Part shown: positions 61,163-64,000 of the stretch, one piece after another | Layout: the number at the start of each line of letters is the position of its first letter | How positions within the stretch are numbered: the first letter of the stretch is position 1 | Assembly (NCBI GenBank): GCA_017652265.1 | Contig: JAGCBH010000037.1 | Location: forward strand, 1-64,000 | Origin: a bacterium | GTDB taxonomy: Bacteria > Cyanobacteriota > Vampirovibrionia > Gastranaerophilales > Gastranaerophilaceae | Direction: 5' to 3' | DNA: 64,000 nucleotides | The notes under the pieces: generated by a model | Told to the model about the DNA's origin: nothing | What the model saw: the letters and a program-made list of their open reading frames with translations, nothing else | Database searches by the model: none | Made by a program: the position numbers and the translations under genes

Positions 61163-62110
61163 TTACCTTTTTATACAGGTAACTTCCACTTTCTTGGTTT
61201 TTAAATCAGGATAAATTATCCCGTACGATTCGCCCATCCAGTAACCATGAGTTTCGTCTATCATAGTAGTTGTCCAGGTAGATCTTTTTGCTTTATGCAT
61301 CGCATTGTTATAATACAAAGATACTGCTTCATCAGCATTAGGAGCCGTATATTCTTCATTAATGTCACGACAAGCTTTGACTACTTCCGTTTGTTTGTAC
61401 GTTTTATTCGGCTGCGCCATAGGTATTGCCATAACAACATTCGGATCTGTAGGATAAAGTGCCGTTATAAATCCGATATCTTTACCAATGGCATTCGGGC
61501 CTTTAACACCGTTTAAATCAAAAATGAAATTTGCACAAACGTGAATTTTATGATAAATACCCTGCTGACCTACAGAACTCTGTCCGTCTAAGGATATATC
61601 GCCTAATATACAGTACGGATTATAAAATGCAAGCAGAGACTCTCCGTTAACCGTTTCAAAAGCTACCGCATCAGAGTCAATCATATAGTGAGCAATTTCT
61701 GGATTTCCGACATACATAATCGTTGTGTTTAAATTTGACATTTTTTTAGGAGTTGCAATGGAGCTTCCACCGCCAAGGATGGTTATTTGCGAAGGGAAAT
61801 TGCAGTCTGCAAAATGATCCTTATCGCAAACATTTATAATCTGAATAACTTTTGATAAACCGTCAACAATAAAAGCCTGAGCGGTATTTTGAGCAACTTC
61901 TGCCGCAGTACCGTCAGTACCGTAGCCGTTAAGAGAAGGCATAATAGCTAATGCCTGCGAAAGCCTGCTGTATAATGCTTTTCGTTGTGCGTACCACGTT
62001 TTTTCGCTAACATTACCCTGCAATGCAGGTATCGTTATTGCGGCAACTATTCCGATTATAGTCATAGAAATCAAAATTTCCGCCATTGTAAATGCTTTAA
62101 ATTTTTTCAT
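61163..62110 (-). CDS. Type IV pilin-like (pseudopilin) protein
   Basis: A 315-residue protein with a class III leader: KKFKAFTMAEILISMTIIGIVAAITIPAL. The prepilin peptidase would cut before the Phe, or in this lineage near the Ala-Phe-Thr bond; the usual Gly is Ala here, and Glu5 of the mature form is kept (TMAEI). The long globular part has three Cys pairs or so (CDKDHFADC, CILGD, CVAN-like CANF, CRDI, CIKR). No other pilus gene is near. Start at 62110 after GAGGG; a frame to 62182 begins upstream of the promoter. One base separates its stop from clpX. Confidence 0.85.
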   Translation of the reverse strand: MKKFKAFTMAEILISMTIIGIVAAITIPALQGNVSEKTWYAQRKALYSRLSQALAIMPSLNGYGTDGTAAEVAQNTAQAFIVDGLSKVIQIINVCDKDHFADCNFPSQITILGGGSSIATPKKMSNLNTTIMYVGNPEIAHYMIDSDAVAFETVNGESLLAFYNPYCILGDISLDGQSSVGQQGIYHKIHVCANFIFDLNGVKGPNAIGKDIGFITALYPTDPNVVMAIPMAQPNKTYKQTEVVKACRDINEEYTAPNADEAVSLYYNNAMHKAKRSTWTTTMIDETHGYWMGESYGIIYPDLKTKKVEVTCIKR

Positions 62111-62126
62111 AAAATCCCTCTTCGCT

Positions 62127-62155
62127 TTATACATGTATTTTAACATATTTCTATA
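62127..62155 (-). promoter_or_regulatory. Sigma-70 promoter of the pilin-like gene
   Basis: Minus strand TTGTTA, 17 bases, TAAAAT. The -10 box lies roughly 30 bases before ATG 62110; box positions are by eye within a few bases. Confidence 0.5.
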
Positions 62156-62194
62156 TACATAACAAGTTATTTTATTTGCCAAAGTTTATTTTTT

Positions 62195-64000
62195 ATGCGA
62201 AAATTTTTTCAAGATATGTCAGAGGGAAAAACTTTATTATTAATAGACGGCCATGCACTTGCATTTAGGGAGTATTACGCGCTGGAAAGAACGGGTATGC
62301 GTACTTCTGACGGGACTCCGACTTGGGCTGTTTTTGGTTTCTTTAAAGCTATATTTGATCTTTTACAAAAAGACAAACTTGCTCTTGACGCTATCGCGGT
62401 AACTTTTGATGTAAGCCACCATACCTTCCGAACGGAAAGTTATGAAGAATATAAAGCAAATCGTGAAAAAATGCCGGATGATATGTCATGCCAGATGGGT
62501 TTAATATATGAAGGACTTGAAGCTTTTAATATCCCTGTTTATATGAAAGAGGGGTTTGAAGCGGATGATGTTATCGGTACAATCAGCAAAAAAGCAACTG
62601 AATTGGGGCACAAAACCCTTATTCTTACAGGCGATCAGGACTCTTTTCAGCTTGTTGATAAAGATGGTTTTGTGAAAGTTATTATCCCATCAAAGGGTGA
62701 ATTAATCGAATATAATTGGGACAAAGTTTTTGAAAAACTTGGGGTATATCCTAATCAGGTTATAGATTACAAAGCATTGCGAGGGGATACTTCGGATAAT
62801 ATCCCCGGAATAAAAGGTATCGGAGAAAAAACTGCACAGAGTTTGCTTGGAGAATATGGCTCTCTTGACAATCTATATGCAAATGTTGATAGCTTAAAAA
62901 CCGGCTCGGTTAAAGATAAAATTACTGACGGAAAAGAAATGGCATATAAAAGCCAATACCTTGCAACCATTGTAAGAGATGTTGATGTGGATTTTGATTT
63001 TCAGCATGCCTGTATTGAACTTCCTGATATGAACAATGTCAAAGAATATCTGACAAAATATCAGTTATTATCCTTTTTGAAAAATATTGATAAATTAATT
63101 AAAGCCTTTAACCGCTCCGACAATATTTGCGGTTCCCAGGAAAATATCATAGTTCCTGAAGGTCAGCTGGGACTTTTTGCAACTGAAAGTACAACACAAA
63201 ATTCCGAATGGGCAAACGACACCGTTTCTGCAGAAATTTTGGATAATGATGATAAAATCAATTCGTTCTGTGAAAGTGCAAAAAACGGAATTTTCTTTAA
63301 AACCGTAACCGGCCCTACAAATGATATTTTAAATTACAGTGTTGACTATATTGTTTTCGGATTAAAAGAATTTTCAGCTGAAGGGAATACCATAAAATTT
63401 AAAGATAATGATAAAATTTTTGCACATCTTTTTATTTTGCCGCTTAAAAATTCATATTTGCCGGAAACTATAAAAAATATTTTTAAAAATAGTCAAATAT
63501 CAAAATTCACTCTTGATTCAAAGAAAGAATATAATACATTTTCGGTTAATAATTGGCAGTTAAACAACGTGATTTTTGATGCTGTTTTGGCGGATTACGT
63601 CGAAAATTCATCATCAAACCACGAACTTGATGTTCAGGCACTTCAGCTGTTAAAGATTTCCCCGATAGATGAGCCAAAATATACACTGAATACTGAATAC
63701 AAGCAAGAACTCCGCAACATGTGGATTATGATCAGGCTTGCAAAATTCCGTTTTGAAAACATGTCTGACACTAATCTTGAAATCCTTAAAAATATTGAAT
63801 TACCTCTTGCTAAAGTACTTTCATATATGGAAATAACAGGAGTTTCAGTAGATACGGAACACCTGAACGAAATGGAAAATTATCTCAATGAAAAAATCGC
63901 CATTTGCGAAGAAAAAATATATTCTTTGGCGGGTGAAAAGTTTAACATAAATTCACCACAGCAAATCGGACAGATTTTATTTGAAAAACTGAATTTACCG
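62195..64000 (+). CDS. polA: DNA polymerase I, 5' part (runs off the window)
   Basis: 602 codons are visible with no stop. Residues 1-~290 are the 5'-3' exonuclease: LLLIDGHALAFREYYALERT, FDVSHHTFRTESYEEYKANR, EGFEADDVIGTI, LTGDQDSFQLV and LRGDTSDNIPGIKGIGEKTA. Residues ~340-500 sit where the 3'-5' exonuclease belongs, but the DxE motif is missing (GIFFKTVTG instead), so proofreading is probably lost. From ~530 the polymerase domain begins (ELPLAKVLSYMEITGVSVD, INSPQQIGQILFEKL). The start may instead be ATG 62216 (MSEGKTLLLID); neither has a ribosome site, and TGCGAAAAT at 62196-62204 could be an extended -10 favouring 62216. Confidence 0.94.
   Translation, partial: MRKFFQDMSEGKTLLLIDGHALAFREYYALERTGMRTSDGTPTWAVFGFFKAIFDLLQKDKLALDAIAVTFDVSHHTFRTESYEEYKANREKMPDDMSCQMGLIYEGLEAFNIPVYMKEGFEADDVIGTISKKATELGHKTLILTGDQDSFQLVDKDGFVKVIIPSKGELIEYNWDKVFEKLGVYPNQVIDYKALRGDTSDNIPGIKGIGEKTAQSLLGEYGSLDNLYANVDSLKTGSVKDKITDGKEMAYKSQYLATIVRDVDVDFDFQHACIELPDMNNVKEYLTKYQLLSFLKNIDKLIKAFNRSDNICGSQENIIVPEGQLGLFATESTTQNSEWANDTVSAEILDNDDKINSFCESAKNGIFFKTVTGPTNDILNYSVDYIVFGLKEFSAEGNTIKFKDNDKIFAHLFILPLKNSYLPETIKNIFKNSQISKFTLDSKKEYNTFSVNNWQLNNVIFDAVLADYVENSSSNHELDVQALQLLKISPIDEPKYTLNTEYKQELRNMWIMIRLAKFRFENMSDTNLEILKNIELPLAKVLSYMEITGVSVDTEHLNEMENYLNEKIAICEEKIYSLAGEKFNINSPQQIGQILFEKLNLP

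Noticed and set aside
62128-62185. GGCA upstream of the pilin-like gene as a member of the same group
   Set aside because: GGCA is present, but no CTTTAT box stands at 19 bases; a TTGTTA/TAAAAT sigma-70 promoter fits better.

Overview
The window is an AT-rich, gene-dense bacterial chromosome segment carrying about 58 protein genes, one tRNA and many small operons. The gene set suggests a non-photosynthetic relative of cyanobacteria, most likely a gut Gastranaerophilales (Melainabacteria/Vampirovibrionia) genome. The hints are a type IV pilin-like protein with the FTMAEILISM leader, ClpC plus separate Clp-domain proteins, a HEAT-repeat protein of the phycobilin-lyase type without any photosynthesis gene, a large cytoplasmic HD-domain protein of the kind found in cyanobacteria and archaea, and odd secreted proteins with long polar N-termini. 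This assignment is inference; no rRNA is present to settle it.

Layout. 1-393: tRNA-Ile(GAU) and a broken repeat of its 3' end. 394-4308: a GNAT acetyltransferase, a secreted protein of unknown role, a VanX-like D,D-dipeptidase and a CHAP-domain protein. 4446-13017: a nine-gene operon that makes GDP-mannose (eukaryotic-type phosphomannomutase, then GMP/PMI), converts it to GDP-fucose and apparently GDP-rhamnose (Gmd, Fcl, Rmd-like), and uses the sugars through two glycosyltransferases and a TagF-like transferase; it is a surface-polysaccharide locus. 12983-14337: Lgt and a TPR lipoprotein. 14480-20208: an operon with a free-standing ClpX-type zinc finger, RuvX, DUF1292, a protein made only of Clp N-domains, TilS and Hpt, followed by a sensor kinase. 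21996-26699: minus-strand genes (dead matrixin-like protein, TPR proteins, MBL hydrolase, phosphoesterase, HEAT-repeat protein). 27005-32425: kinase, HU, S21, IleRS. 32427-37044: dicarboxylate symporter, RimI, BioY, Ndk, Tgt. 37034-42342: BlaI-type repressor, exported protein, HD protein, ClpC. 42502-44724: two paralogous envelope proteins. 44946-49033: GlyQ and two APC permeases. 49172-52845: unknowns, HD-GYP, YibE/F and HPF. 52899-57385: a rearranged AddAB-like helicase/nuclease pair. 57538-64000: DUF2582, tig-clpP-clpX, a pilin-like protein and the 5' part of polA.

Three signals are not explained by ordinary annotation. (1) Six genes, on both strands, share one promoter-like pattern: GGCA, exactly 19 bases, then CTTTAT, 26-43 bases before the start codon. 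It does not look like a sigma-70 promoter and suggests an alternative sigma regulon (CHAP, HEAT, HD-GYP, two envelope paralogs, one 82-residue protein). (2) Five genes have a good -10 box ending 6-7 bases before ATG, so their mRNAs should be leaderless. (3) The 3' ends of the tRNA-Ile gene and of rpsU are each repeated downstream around a short, G+C-richer non-coding insert. Protein oddities include a metzincin with all zinc ligands replaced, two Clp accessory domains without any motor in one operon, a helicase with a dead first core, and an IleRS whose HIGH motif reads HVGT.
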